From contig NZ_ML660019.1 of NCBI RefSeq assembly GCF_007004645.1, forward strand, positions 1,570,437 to 1,634,436: 64,000 nucleotides of DNA. The letters are read 5' to 3'. This DNA is from Aliiroseovarius halocynthiae. Lineage in GTDB: Bacteria > Pseudomonadota > Alphaproteobacteria > Rhodobacterales > Rhodobacteraceae. Made by a program: the position numbers and the translations under genes. Shown here in pieces: positions 54,225-62,618 of this stretch. Every line of letters begins with the position of its first letter. The first letter of the stretch is position 1. Under the pieces are notes generated by a model that saw only the letters and a program-made list of their open reading frames with translations, made no database searches and was not told where the DNA came from.

Positions 54225-55406
54225 ATGCCACTCCACAGCACATTTGCGTGCAAGACCCCGTGCGTGACCATGCCCTGCGGGACTAAAATACGAGCACTAC
54301 TTTTGACCGGATCGTTGCTGACGCTATCCGCCTGTTCCAACGGGTTCGACATGGATATGCGCGGATTGGCTGGGGGCGAGCTGTCCACCAGTCAAGCAGC
54401 CAAGTCGGCAGGTACGGCGGAGCGCCCCCAACCTGACGCACGCGGTGTAATTTCTTATCCGGGCTATCAAGTCGCGCTGGCCAGGCGCGGTGATACCGTG
54501 GCACAAGTTGCAGGCCGGATCGGCATGAACCCCACCGAGCTGGGCCGTTATAACGGCCTTAAGCTGGACGCGCCCCTGCGAGACGGCGAGCTTCTGGCCC
54601 TGCCACGGCGCGTCACGGAACCTGTGGATGGAGTGATCCAGCCCTCCAGCGATATTAACATCACCACATTGGCTGGCGACGCCATCGACCGCGCTGGCGA
54701 TACACCACAAAATTCCAGTACGTCCAAAGTCTCGGGTGAACAACCCGTACGCCACCGCGTTCAGCGCGGCGAAACCGCCTACTCCATTGCACGCAGTTAC
54801 GGCGTATCGGTCCGCTCGTTGGCGGACTGGAACGGCTTGGGCGGCGATTTGAGCATCCGTGAAGGCCAGCACTTGCTGATTCCGGTCAAGGTAGCAACGT
54901 CCGCCACCGGGACGCCGGTTACACAACCCGGTCAGGGATCTTCAACGCCAACGCCGCCTTCAGCTGCTGCAGCACTTCCAACAGACGAAGTGAAACAAGA
55001 TGCACCAAAGGCTCCTGCCGCTCCGAAACTTTCCGACACACGCACCAAGGCCAGTGCCGCGCGCATGTCCCTACCCATCGCGGGCAAGGTTACCAGTGTG
55101 TTTGATGCCGAAAAGGCGGGCTATATCCTAATCTCGGCCAAACCCGGCGATCCAGTCAAAGCCGCAGCCAGCGGCACGGTTCGGTTGGTGTCTAAGGATG
55201 TCGAAGGTGAAGAGATCGTGGTGATTGACCACGGCAACGGCACGCAAACCGCCTATAGCTTCATCTCGGGGATCACCGTGAAGAAGGGTCAGAAGATCAA
55301 ACGCGGGCAGCAAATCGCGGTGGCCACCAAGAACCGCTATAACGCGATCCAGTTCCTGGTCTTCAAAGGCACTGAACCGGTAGATCCGATGCCATATTTG
55401 AACTGA
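54225..55406 (+). CDS. nlpD: NlpD-like lipoprotein: LysM repeats and degenerate M23 domain
   Basis: 393 aa from ATG 54225 (AGGAAG upstream); ATG 54270 would give a tighter lipoprotein signal, MPCGTKIRALLLTGSLLTLS then AC. Lipobox at LSACSNG. Two LysM domains (YQVALARRGDTVAQVAGRIG and HRVQRGETAYSIARSYGVSV), a Pro/Ala linker, and a C-terminal LytM/M23 domain. The metal ligands are all missing: no HxxxD, and YSF and IQFLVF stand where HxH and the last His should be. This is the pattern of NlpD/EnvC, which activate amidases rather than cut wall. Confidence 0.9.
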   Translation: MPLHSTFACKTPCVTMPCGTKIRALLLTGSLLTLSACSNGFDMDMRGLAGGELSTSQAAKSAGTAERPQPDARGVISYPGYQVALARRGDTVAQVAGRIGMNPTELGRYNGLKLDAPLRDGELLALPRRVTEPVDGVIQPSSDINITTLAGDAIDRAGDTPQNSSTSKVSGEQPVRHRVQRGETAYSIARSYGVSVRSLADWNGLGGDLSIREGQHLLIPVKVATSATGTPVTQPGQGSSTPTPPSAAAALPTDEVKQDAPKAPAAPKLSDTRTKASAARMSLPIAGKVTSVFDAEKAGYILISAKPGDPVKAAASGTVRLVSKDVEGEEIVVIDHGNGTQTAYSFISGITVKKGQKIKRGQQIAVATKNRYNAIQFLVFKGTEPVDPMPYLN

Positions 55407-55413
55407 CGGAGTT

Positions 55414-55470
55414 AGGGGCGCTGCCCCTCGCCCCTGTTGGGCTCACCCCGGGATATTTCTGACAAGAAAA
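55414..55470. repeat. Intergenic repeat copy B
   Basis: AGGGGC GCT GCCCCTCG, then CCC, GGCTCACCCC, ATATTT and GACAAGAAAA, in the same order and spacing class as copy A (35166-35232). Lies in the 3' gap between converging nlpD and the phosphodiesterase gene. Confidence 0.6.
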
Positions 55471-55503
55471 AGGGGCCGCTGATTTCAAGCGGCCCCTTTT
55501 GTG
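55467..55503. terminator. Bidirectional terminator between nlpD and the phosphodiesterase gene
   Basis: AAAAGGGGCCGCT and AAGCGGCCCCTTTT form a long stem with A- and T-runs on both sides. Confidence 0.92.
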
Positions 55504-55508
55504 TTATC

Positions 55509-57467
55509 TTAGAGCGAGATGCGGAAGAGCGCAAAGCCAGTATCGCTGTTGCCTGCTTCTTCGATCGAGACGCCCTCAACGTTACCTGCATGAGGTGCAG
55601 CAGCCGGTCCCGTTTCAAAGAGAACCGTTGTACCGTCCATCGGAGAAAAGCGCCAGTTGGCGTCAGCTTTCGGGCTTACAGTGCCTTGCTCGACAATATA
55701 GCGTACGATCACATCTCGGTTGGTATCCGGGCCTTCAAAGACCGTGGTCGAGCCATCCGCGCCAGGGAAACTTCCCCCGCCGCCCGCACGATAGTTATTG
55801 GTCGCGACAATGAACTCTTGTGCGTCATCAATCGGTTTCCCGTTGAAGCTAAGGTTCACGATGCGATGCGCGTCTGGGGCCACGACCTCGCCCTTCTTGT
55901 TGTAGCGGGACGGTTGGCTCAGGTCGATTTCATAGGTAACGCCATCAATCACGTCGAAATTATAGGACGGGAATTCCGGGTTCAGAAGGACAGCATCTTC
56001 GCTGCCTGCTTCGACCTGATTGAATATGCCCGCGGAACGTTCGAGCCATTCGCGCACCGTCGCACCGTTGATCCGAACCGCCCGAACCGTGTTGGGATAG
56101 AGGTAAAGGTCAGCGACATTCTTGATCGCCACATCACCAACAGCGACGTCAGTGTAATAGTCCGGACCACCCCGACCACCCGCCTTGAAGGGCGCGGCGG
56201 CAGACAGGATCGGCAGGTCTTCGTGTTGTGTTCCCTGCATCATCTGCTGGATGTACCAAGTCTGCGCGTTGGACACGATTTGCACCGACGGATCATCTGC
56301 CACCAGTGCGAAATAGCTGTGCAGAGGTGCGTCTGTCTTACCCACTGCGCGGCGCACATAGGCCAGCGTTTCGTCATGCTCGGCCTGAACCGACGCCAGA
56401 ACCGGCGCAACGTCTTCAACCAGTGCGGTGATCGAGCGGTCCTCTTCACGCTTATAGATGGGACGCGCTTCCGAGGTGTGTGACACAACGCGCCACGCAC
56501 CGCCATCATGTTCGATCAACAGATCGATCAGCCCCATATGCGAGCCCCAGAAGCCGCCCATGACGGCAGGGGTGCTCATGATCGTGCCGCGTTCGACATC
56601 CACACCAGGGAAGTCAGCATAGGTCGATGACGGGAAGACAAGATGCGAGTGTCCAGTCAAGATCGCGTCAATGCCGTCGATCGCTGCCAGCGGGATCGAC
56701 GCATTCTCCATCCCGTCGGTATGATCCGCCGCACCAATGCCCGAATGGGACAGCGCGATAATCAGATCCGCGCCCTCTTCGCGCATTTGAGGGATATAGG
56801 CCTTCGCCGCTTCAATGATGTCGCGGGCTTGTACGTTGCCTTCCAGATGACGGCGATCCCAGTTCATGACCTGCGGCGGCACGAAGCCGATAAAGCCGAT
56901 CTTGATGGGCTGCGTTGTCCCGGCCCCGTTGGTGATGGTGCGTTCGACAATCACGTAAGGCGGCAACAATGTTTCGTCCTCGCGCGGCGTCGCGCCCAGT
57001 GTCTTGGCCACGTTGGCACACACCACCGGGAAGTTCGACCCGGCCAAAGATTTCATCAGGAAATCAAGGCCATAGTTAAACTCGTGATTGCCCAGCGTCG
57101 ATGCGTCATAGCCCAACGTATTCATGGCGGTGATGACCGGATGAGTGTCGCCTTCCTTCATACCACGCTCATAAGCGATATAATCGCCCATCGGGTTACC
57201 TTGCAGGAAGTCACCATTGTCCAGCAGAAGCGAATTGGTCGCTTCGGCCCGGACATCTTCGATCAATGCTGCAGTCCGCGACAGGCCAACGCGGTCGGTT
57301 TCGCGATCGGAATAATAGTCATAGGGGAAGACATGCACGTGCAGATCTGTTGTTTCCATGATGCGCAGATGTGCTTGGTTTGTAGAAGCCTGCACAGAAT
57401 AGGGATGAAGGGCGATAAAGCCAGCCGAGCCGGCCAGAAAGCCGCGACGTGTCAATGAAATGGGCAT
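55509..57467 (-). CDS. cpdB: 2',3'-cyclic-nucleotide 2'-phosphodiesterase/3'-nucleotidase
   Basis: 652 aa. Periplasmic, exported through Tat: N terminus MPISLTRRGFLAGSAGFIAL has the RR motif. Metallophosphatase domain (IMETTDLHVHVFPYDYYSDR, LDNGDFLQGNP, STLGNHEFNYGLDFL, ILTGHSHLVFPS) followed by the 5'-nucleotidase C-terminal domain (EFIVATNNYRAGGGGSFPGA). It scavenges phosphate from nucleotides. ATG 57467 has AGAAGGAGG upstream. Confidence 0.94.
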   Translation of the reverse strand: MPISLTRRGFLAGSAGFIALHPYSVQASTNQAHLRIMETTDLHVHVFPYDYYSDRETDRVGLSRTAALIEDVRAEATNSLLLDNGDFLQGNPMGDYIAYERGMKEGDTHPVITAMNTLGYDASTLGNHEFNYGLDFLMKSLAGSNFPVVCANVAKTLGATPREDETLLPPYVIVERTITNGAGTTQPIKIGFIGFVPPQVMNWDRRHLEGNVQARDIIEAAKAYIPQMREEGADLIIALSHSGIGAADHTDGMENASIPLAAIDGIDAILTGHSHLVFPSSTYADFPGVDVERGTIMSTPAVMGGFWGSHMGLIDLLIEHDGGAWRVVSHTSEARPIYKREEDRSITALVEDVAPVLASVQAEHDETLAYVRRAVGKTDAPLHSYFALVADDPSVQIVSNAQTWYIQQMMQGTQHEDLPILSAAAPFKAGGRGGPDYYTDVAVGDVAIKNVADLYLYPNTVRAVRINGATVREWLERSAGIFNQVEAGSEDAVLLNPEFPSYNFDVIDGVTYEIDLSQPSRYNKKGEVVAPDAHRIVNLSFNGKPIDDAQEFIVATNNYRAGGGGSFPGADGSTTVFEGPDTNRDVIVRYIVEQGTVSPKADANWRFSPMDGTTVLFETGPAAAPHAGNVEGVSIEEAGNSDTGFALFRISL

Positions 57468-57551
57468 TGGAACCTCCTTCTGGTGTAGCATTTTCGCTGC
57501 AATAAGGAACCAACATGACAGAGAAATGACGCAAAGCGCGAGTCATTTTTC

Positions 57552-57593
57552 AAAAAAATAAAAACTCCACCCGTTTTGAAGCGGGTGGAGTTT
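57552..57593 (-). terminator. Rho-independent terminator of the der operon
   Basis: On the minus strand AAACTCCACCCGC pairs with GGGTGGAGTTTTT across CTTCAAAACG, followed by a long T-run (TTTTTATTTTTTT). Confidence 0.9.
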
Positions 57594-57622
57594 CAGAGTT
57601 TGCTACTAAATTAGCGCAGCCC

Positions 57623-59083
57623 CTATTCGTCCGCGCGACCTTTCCCAAGGTGCTTGCGCAGTCGAGAAGGTGTTGATTTCTTGCGGTTTTTATAGGGGTT
57701 CTTGTCCCCTTGCCCGCGCATGGTCAGACGAATGGGAGTGCCCGGCATGTCAAAGTCTTCACGCAACCCGTTGACCAAGTAGCGCGAATAGCTTTCGGGC
57801 AGCTTGTCAGGGTGCGAGCACATGACCACGAAGCCCGGTGGGCGGGTTTTGGCCTGAGTCATATAGCGCAACTTGATGCGACGGCCGCCCGGTGCGGGGG
57901 GCGGGTGCGCCGAAACCATCTCGGCCAGCCAGCCATTCAGATGCGCAGTTTTCACGCGACGGTTCCAGACGTCATATGCACGCATTACAGCCTCGTGCAG
58001 GCGATCCATCCCCCGGCCCGTCTTGGCCGAGATTGTGATCAACGGAGCACCGCGCAACTGCGGCAGAAGGCGGTTAAAGGATTCAAGCAAGCCTTTCAGT
58101 TTTGCCTGTTTCTCGGGTTCGACGTCCCATTTATTCACGGCGATCACGACGGCGCGGCCCTCGCGTTCAGCCAGATCGGCGATGCGCAAATCTTGCTGTT
58201 CAAACGGAATAGCCGCATCCAGAAGAACAACAACGACTTCCGCGAACTTCACCGCACGCAGACCGTCGGATACTGACAGTTTTTCAAGCTTTTCCTGCAC
58301 CTTAGCGCGTTTACGCATGCCGGCAGTATCAAAGATCCGCGTCGGTGTCCCGTTCCAGTCAAACTTCACCGAGATCGAGTCGCGCGTGATGCCAGCTTCG
58401 GGCCCGGTCAGCAGGCGATCTTCGCCGATCAACTTATTGATCAGAGTGGATTTTCCAGCATTTGGGCGACCAATGACGGCAACCTGAAGTGGCTTTTCAT
58501 TGGTTGGAACTTTCGGGGCGTCATCATCGCTGTCCGCGTCCACATCGACTTCGACTTCCGGCGCAGTTTCTGCCGCACGGGCTTCGAACTCTTTCGCGAT
58601 GGGTTGCAGTGCCGACAGCAGCTCGCCCATGCCTTCGCCATGTTCGGCTGACATACGAACCGGCTCGCCAAGACCCAGCGAATACGCCTCGATCACGCCT
58701 GCATCGGCAGCTTTGCCTTCGGCCTTGTTGGCACCCAGAATAACATGAGCGTTCTTTCGGCGCAGGATGTCGGCGAACACCTCGTCCGCGGGCAGGATCC
58801 CGACGCGCCCATCCACAAGGAACAGACAGGCATCGGCCATTTCCACGGCGCGTTCGGTCAAACGGCGCATCCGGCCCTGAAGGCTTTCATCCGTCGCTTC
58901 TTCAAGACCCGCTGTGTCGATCACGGTAAAGCGCAGATCACCCAACCGTGCCTCGCCTTCGCGCAGGTCACGGGTTACGCCTGGCTGGTCATCCACCAGC
59001 GCAAGACGCTTGCCAACCAGACGGTTGAACAGGGTCGATTTGCCCACATTTGGGCGTCCCACGATGGCGAGGGTGAAGCTCAT
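57623..59083 (-). CDS. der: Ribosome biogenesis GTPase Der (EngA)
   Basis: 486 aa. Two tandem GTPase domains, each with its P-loop: [20 protein letters not shown] and [20 protein letters not shown], then a KH-like C-terminal domain and a basic tail ([20 protein letters not shown]). Needed for 50S assembly. bamB and a yfgM-like gene lie upstream, as in E. coli. Confidence 0.97.
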   Translation of the reverse strand: MSFTLAIVGRPNVGKSTLFNRLVGKRLALVDDQPGVTRDLREGEARLGDLRFTVIDTAGLEEATDESLQGRMRRLTERAVEMADACLFLVDGRVGILPADEVFADILRRKNAHVILGANKAEGKAADAGVIEAYSLGLGEPVRMSAEHGEGMGELLSALQPIAKEFEARAAETAPEVEVDVDADSDDDAPKVPTNEKPLQVAVIGRPNAGKSTLINKLIGEDRLLTGPEAGITRDSISVKFDWNGTPTRIFDTAGMRKRAKVQEKLEKLSVSDGLRAVKFAEVVVVLLDAAIPFEQQDLRIADLAEREGRAVVIAVNKWDVEPEKQAKLKGLLESFNRLLPQLRGAPLITISAKTGRGMDRLHEAVMRAYDVWNRRVKTAHLNGWLAEMVSAHPPPAPGGRRIKLRYMTQAKTRPPGFVVMCSHPDKLPESYSRYLVNGLREDFDMPGTPIRLTMRGQGDKNPYKNRKKSTPSRLRKHLGKGRADE

Positions 59084-59142
59084 TTTGCTCCCCGTGTTTT
59101 GTCATGCGTCACATCAAGCGCCCCGCATACACGGTTTTTAAC

Positions 59143-60492
59143 TCAGCGCAAAGCCAGAAGTTTGCCGTCACGCGCGACCACATAGGCCACGCCATTCACA
59201 ACGACCGGGCGCGTCGCCGCACCACCGGGAACAGCCGTCTGTGCAATCAGGCTGCCATCCACTGGATTATAGCCACGCATAATCCCGTCTGACGACGCAA
59301 CCCACAGCTTTCCGCCTGCAAGAACTGGACCAAGATTGGCATGGACGCGCTTGATCTGACGGGCTTTCCGCTTGGTGAAATACGGCAGGCGCGTGCCCCA
59401 AATCCGCGCGCCAGTGGCGGCGTCTAGGCGCACGATCTCGTTCTCATCCGACACCAAGAAGACCGACCCACCCGAAACCCAGACAGGGCTTGTCGCCCCT
59501 TCTTTTGCGGTCCACATACGTTCGCCCGACAGGTTCAGGGCAACAGTACGCCCGGCCGAGTTGCCAGAATAAATCACACCGTTCTTTACGACCGGTTCGC
59601 CCGTGATGTCGCTAACTTGTGTATATGCGCGGCCCACGCGTTCACCTGCGATCAGGCTGGACCACGTACGCGTGCCGCCTTTGCGCAGCGCGGCCACGAT
59701 TTCGCCCGAGGCGAACGGCAGCAAGACAATGCGGTCGGTTACAGCAGGCGATGATACGCCCACGATTCCGTCTTGGCTAGGCGTCCCGGTCAACCGCCAT
59801 TTCACCTTGCCGGTCGCAGCGTCCATGGCCCACGCGGTGTTGTCGCGGCTAATCACATAGACCAGCCCGCCAACAGCCGCAGGCGCGCCTGACCCAGGCG
59901 CGTCCATCCGCTGCTGCCACTTCACCTTTCCGGTCTCGGCGTCTAGCGCGGATATGATACCAAAGCCAGAAGAGACAAAAACCGTACCGCCTGCGTAAGC
60001 CAGCCCACCACCAGACGCGTCATCCGAACTGTCCGAAGACGGTGTCAGGTCACGTGCCCAGAGCGTTGCCCCCGAGGTCCCAGTGGCCACAACTTGAGCG
60101 CGGCTGTCCAAAGTGAAGACCCGGCCATCCGCCACAACGGGTTCCGCCGTGATACGGTGCTTGCGATCGTTGCCTTCGCCAATTGACGCACTCCAGACCA
60201 GTTGAGGGTGCGCAGAAAGGGCTGCGTGCTGAACCTGATGGGTCAGCGACCCTCCCAGATGGGTCCAGCTCGCGTGATTTACCGCCCGCGGAAGCGAAAT
60301 CGGGCGTGCACCATCTTGCTGCTCGGAAGCGTCACGGGATGCAATCACGTTTGCGACCGCATCCGCTCCAAGCGTCTGAGGGTTCGGACTCCGCAAATCC
60401 TCACGCTCGCCTTGAAGAATGACTTCCGGGGTGGAACAGGCGGCCAAAATGCTCATCGACGTCAAAAGCGCGGCACTAATTTTGAATTTCAC
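59143..60492 (-). CDS. bamB: BamB-like PQQ-type beta-propeller lipoprotein
   Basis: 449 aa. Lipoprotein signal MKFKISAALLTSMSILAACS. The body is a PQQ-binding-like beta-propeller with repeated W..D..TG.V.W blades (LDAETGKVKWQQRMD, MDAATGKVKWRLTG, LDAATGARIWGTRLP). Outer-membrane protein assembly factor of the BAM complex. Conserved neighbours der and yfgM support the name. Confidence 0.9.
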   Translation of the reverse strand: MKFKISAALLTSMSILAACSTPEVILQGEREDLRSPNPQTLGADAVANVIASRDASEQQDGARPISLPRAVNHASWTHLGGSLTHQVQHAALSAHPQLVWSASIGEGNDRKHRITAEPVVADGRVFTLDSRAQVVATGTSGATLWARDLTPSSDSSDDASGGGLAYAGGTVFVSSGFGIISALDAETGKVKWQQRMDAPGSGAPAAVGGLVYVISRDNTAWAMDAATGKVKWRLTGTPSQDGIVGVSSPAVTDRIVLLPFASGEIVAALRKGGTRTWSSLIAGERVGRAYTQVSDITGEPVVKNGVIYSGNSAGRTVALNLSGERMWTAKEGATSPVWVSGGSVFLVSDENEIVRLDAATGARIWGTRLPYFTKRKARQIKRVHANLGPVLAGGKLWVASSDGIMRGYNPVDGSLIAQTAVPGGAATRPVVVNGVAYVVARDGKLLALR

Positions 60493-60552
60493 GACAATCC
60501 CCCCAAGGATTACTTATAAATTTCATCAAAGGCTTGTAGCAAATCCTGTCTG

Positions 60553-61191
60553 TCAGGATGCCTCGGGTGTGCCCCCTAGCGCCACAATCAACTGAGTTGC
60601 CCGACGACGCAAGGCCTGCGATGCCTCGTCATCCAGCAAAAGGGCCTGAAGACGGGTGACCGCAGCGTCTTGATCGCCCGCGCGCAGTTCGGCCAATGCC
60701 AAAGCTTCTTCGCCAAGAACACGATAAGGACCGCCTGCAACAACAACCGGGGCCAAAAGTGTTCGAACATCGTCCAACGTCGCGGTCTGATCCTGCGCCT
60801 GTGCAAGACGCAACATGGCCAGGTGACGGAAATGGTCTGGCAGGGATGCATCAGCCGCAATCTGCTTCAGAGCCTCCGACGACGGCGTGGTCTCGCCCCC
60901 AGCGACAAGAAGATTAAGAACGGCAGATTGCTCGCCTTCGCGGGCAATCCCGTTCAAAGCCGCATTTCTTTCCTGCGGATCCTCTATGCCTTCAGCGGCC
61001 AAAATCGCATCACCGAAAGCTTGCGCTGCAGTGCGTTCATTCGCCTTGCGCCATTCGTTATAGGCTGCTGCGCCCACAACCGCGACGACAGCCACAACCG
61101 CGATCCAGCCATAGCGTCGCATTGCCGTGTAAAGCTTGTCCCGGCGAACTTCTTCGCTCACTTCGTCAATGAAACTGTCTGTGTCGCTCAC
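60553..61191 (-). CDS. YfgM-like TPR membrane protein
   Basis: 212 aa from GTG 61191, which has GGAGG eight bases upstream; the longer reading from TTG 61248 has no ribosome binding site. N-terminal cytoplasmic segment (SDTDSFIDEVSEEVRRDKLY), one membrane helix (YGWIAVVAVVAVVGAAAYNE), and a periplasmic TPR-like helical domain. YfgM is an ancillary factor of the SecYEG translocon with PpiD. Position upstream of bamB-der as in E. coli. Confidence 0.88.
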   Translation of the reverse strand: MSDTDSFIDEVSEEVRRDKLYTAMRRYGWIAVVAVVAVVGAAAYNEWRKANERTAAQAFGDAILAAEGIEDPQERNAALNGIAREGEQSAVLNLLVAGGETTPSSEALKQIAADASLPDHFRHLAMLRLAQAQDQTATLDDVRTLLAPVVVAGGPYRVLGEEALALAELRAGDQDAAVTRLQALLLDDEASQALRRRATQLIVALGGTPEAS

Positions 61192-61391
61192 GGGCGGTGC
61201 CTCCGATTTCAGTCGCTTTCTTTTGCCCCAACCCGACGCTGTTGCCAAGAGGGATCAACCAGAAGCGATGAACGGCACGAAGAAACAGCCAATACGTGTC
61301 AGTAGTGTCTAACTTTCCACCACCACGAACTTGTTACCGCGAACACAAATGCCTATGTTTCGTCATAAAATATAGCCCATCAGGAGGGGTC
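61192..61391. other. Divergent promoter region between yfgM-like and RND genes
   Basis: 200 bases between head-to-head genes. AT-rich in its second half (TTTCGTCATAAAATATAGCCC), likely the RND operon promoter. No clear operator palindrome found, and no TetR or LysR regulator gene is next to it. Confidence 0.4.
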
Positions 61392-62618
61392 ATGCGTCTA
61401 TTCCCTATTGTCACTGCTGTTCTGGTCGTTGCTGGCCTGTTCATGCTTGTCTTTCAGCGCGACACCCTGGACGAGGCTGCAGGCGTCCCAGAAACGCCCG
61501 AAACCATAGAAACAGCCGCGGCGGAAACGGCAGACACGGAAGGATTGTCCGTCGTAGTTCTGAAATCTGAAGCGCGCGAAATCGAAATGCCCATCGTAAT
61601 CCGCGGTCGCACCGAAGCGTCGCGCCGGGTTGAACTGCGTTCCGAAACCTCGGGTCTGGTCATATCCGACAAGCTTTCCAAGGGCCTTACCGTCGCCAAA
61701 GGCGATGTCCTGTGCCGTCTGGATCCCGGCACCCGCGCGGCCGGTCTGGCCGAAGCGAAGGCCCGCTTGGCCGAAGCAAAAGCCCGCGCCCCCGAAGCTG
61801 GCGCCCGCGTGATCGAAGCGCAGGCCCGTTTGGACGAAGCGACCATCAACCTGACCGCCGCCGACAAGCTGTCGCAGGGCGGATTTGCATCGGACACCCG
61901 CGTTGCCAATGCGCGCGCTGGTGTGGAAACTGCGCGTGCGGGCGTTATCTCGGCCCAATCGGGGGCGGCCAGTTCTGACGCGGCAATCCAATCGGCCAGC
62001 GCTGCTGTCGCGGCCGCCGAACGCGAGATCGAACGCCTTGAGATCCGCGCGCCCTTCGCGGGCGAACTGGAAATTGACACTGCTGATATTGGCACCTTGC
62101 TTCAGCCCGGCGCCCATTGCGCGACGCTAGTACAATATGAACCCGTCCGCATTGTTGGGTTTGTATCTGAATTGCTTGTCGATCAGCTTTCATCCGGTTT
62201 GGTGGCGAATGTCCGTCTGGCCTCGGGTCGCATGTTGCTGGGCGCAGTTAGCTTTGTGGCGGACACCGCCGATCCTGTCACCCGCACATTCCGGGTTGAT
62301 GTCGAAGTACGTCCTGCCGACGGCGACATTCCCGTCCGCGCAGGACAAACCGCAGAAATCGTAGCGACTGGGAAAGGTACAGAAGCCCATTTACTGCCGC
62401 AAAGCGCTCTGACTTTAAACGATTCAGGTACGCTTGGCGTACGTATCGCACTTGAGGGCGCTACCGCAGGATTTAAACCCATCACCGTTGTGCGTGACAG
62501 CATTGAGGGGGTTTGGGTGACTGGTCTGGGCAATGCGGCAGAGGTCATCATCATCGGCCACCACTATGTCACTGACGGCGTGCCCCTTGCCATCACCTAT
62601 CAGGAGGCCGGCTTATGA
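61392..62618 (+). CDS. RND efflux periplasmic adaptor subunit
   Basis: 408 aa. Membrane fusion protein linking an RND pump to an outer-membrane channel. N-terminal anchor (MRLFPIVTAVLVVAGLFMLV), lipoyl-like halves (SETSGLVISDKLSKGLTVAK and APFAGELEIDTADIGTLLQP), and between them an Ala-rich coiled coil (AEAKARLAEAKARAPEAGAR). AGGAGGGG precedes ATG 61392. Overlaps the pump gene by four bases (ATGA). Confidence 0.92.
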   Translation: MRLFPIVTAVLVVAGLFMLVFQRDTLDEAAGVPETPETIETAAAETADTEGLSVVVLKSEAREIEMPIVIRGRTEASRRVELRSETSGLVISDKLSKGLTVAKGDVLCRLDPGTRAAGLAEAKARLAEAKARAPEAGARVIEAQARLDEATINLTAADKLSQGGFASDTRVANARAGVETARAGVISAQSGAASSDAAIQSASAAVAAAEREIERLEIRAPFAGELEIDTADIGTLLQPGAHCATLVQYEPVRIVGFVSELLVDQLSSGLVANVRLASGRMLLGAVSFVADTADPVTRTFRVDVEVRPADGDIPVRAGQTAEIVATGKGTEAHLLPQSALTLNDSGTLGVRIALEGATAGFKPITVVRDSIEGVWVTGLGNAAEVIIIGHHYVTDGVPLAITYQEAGL

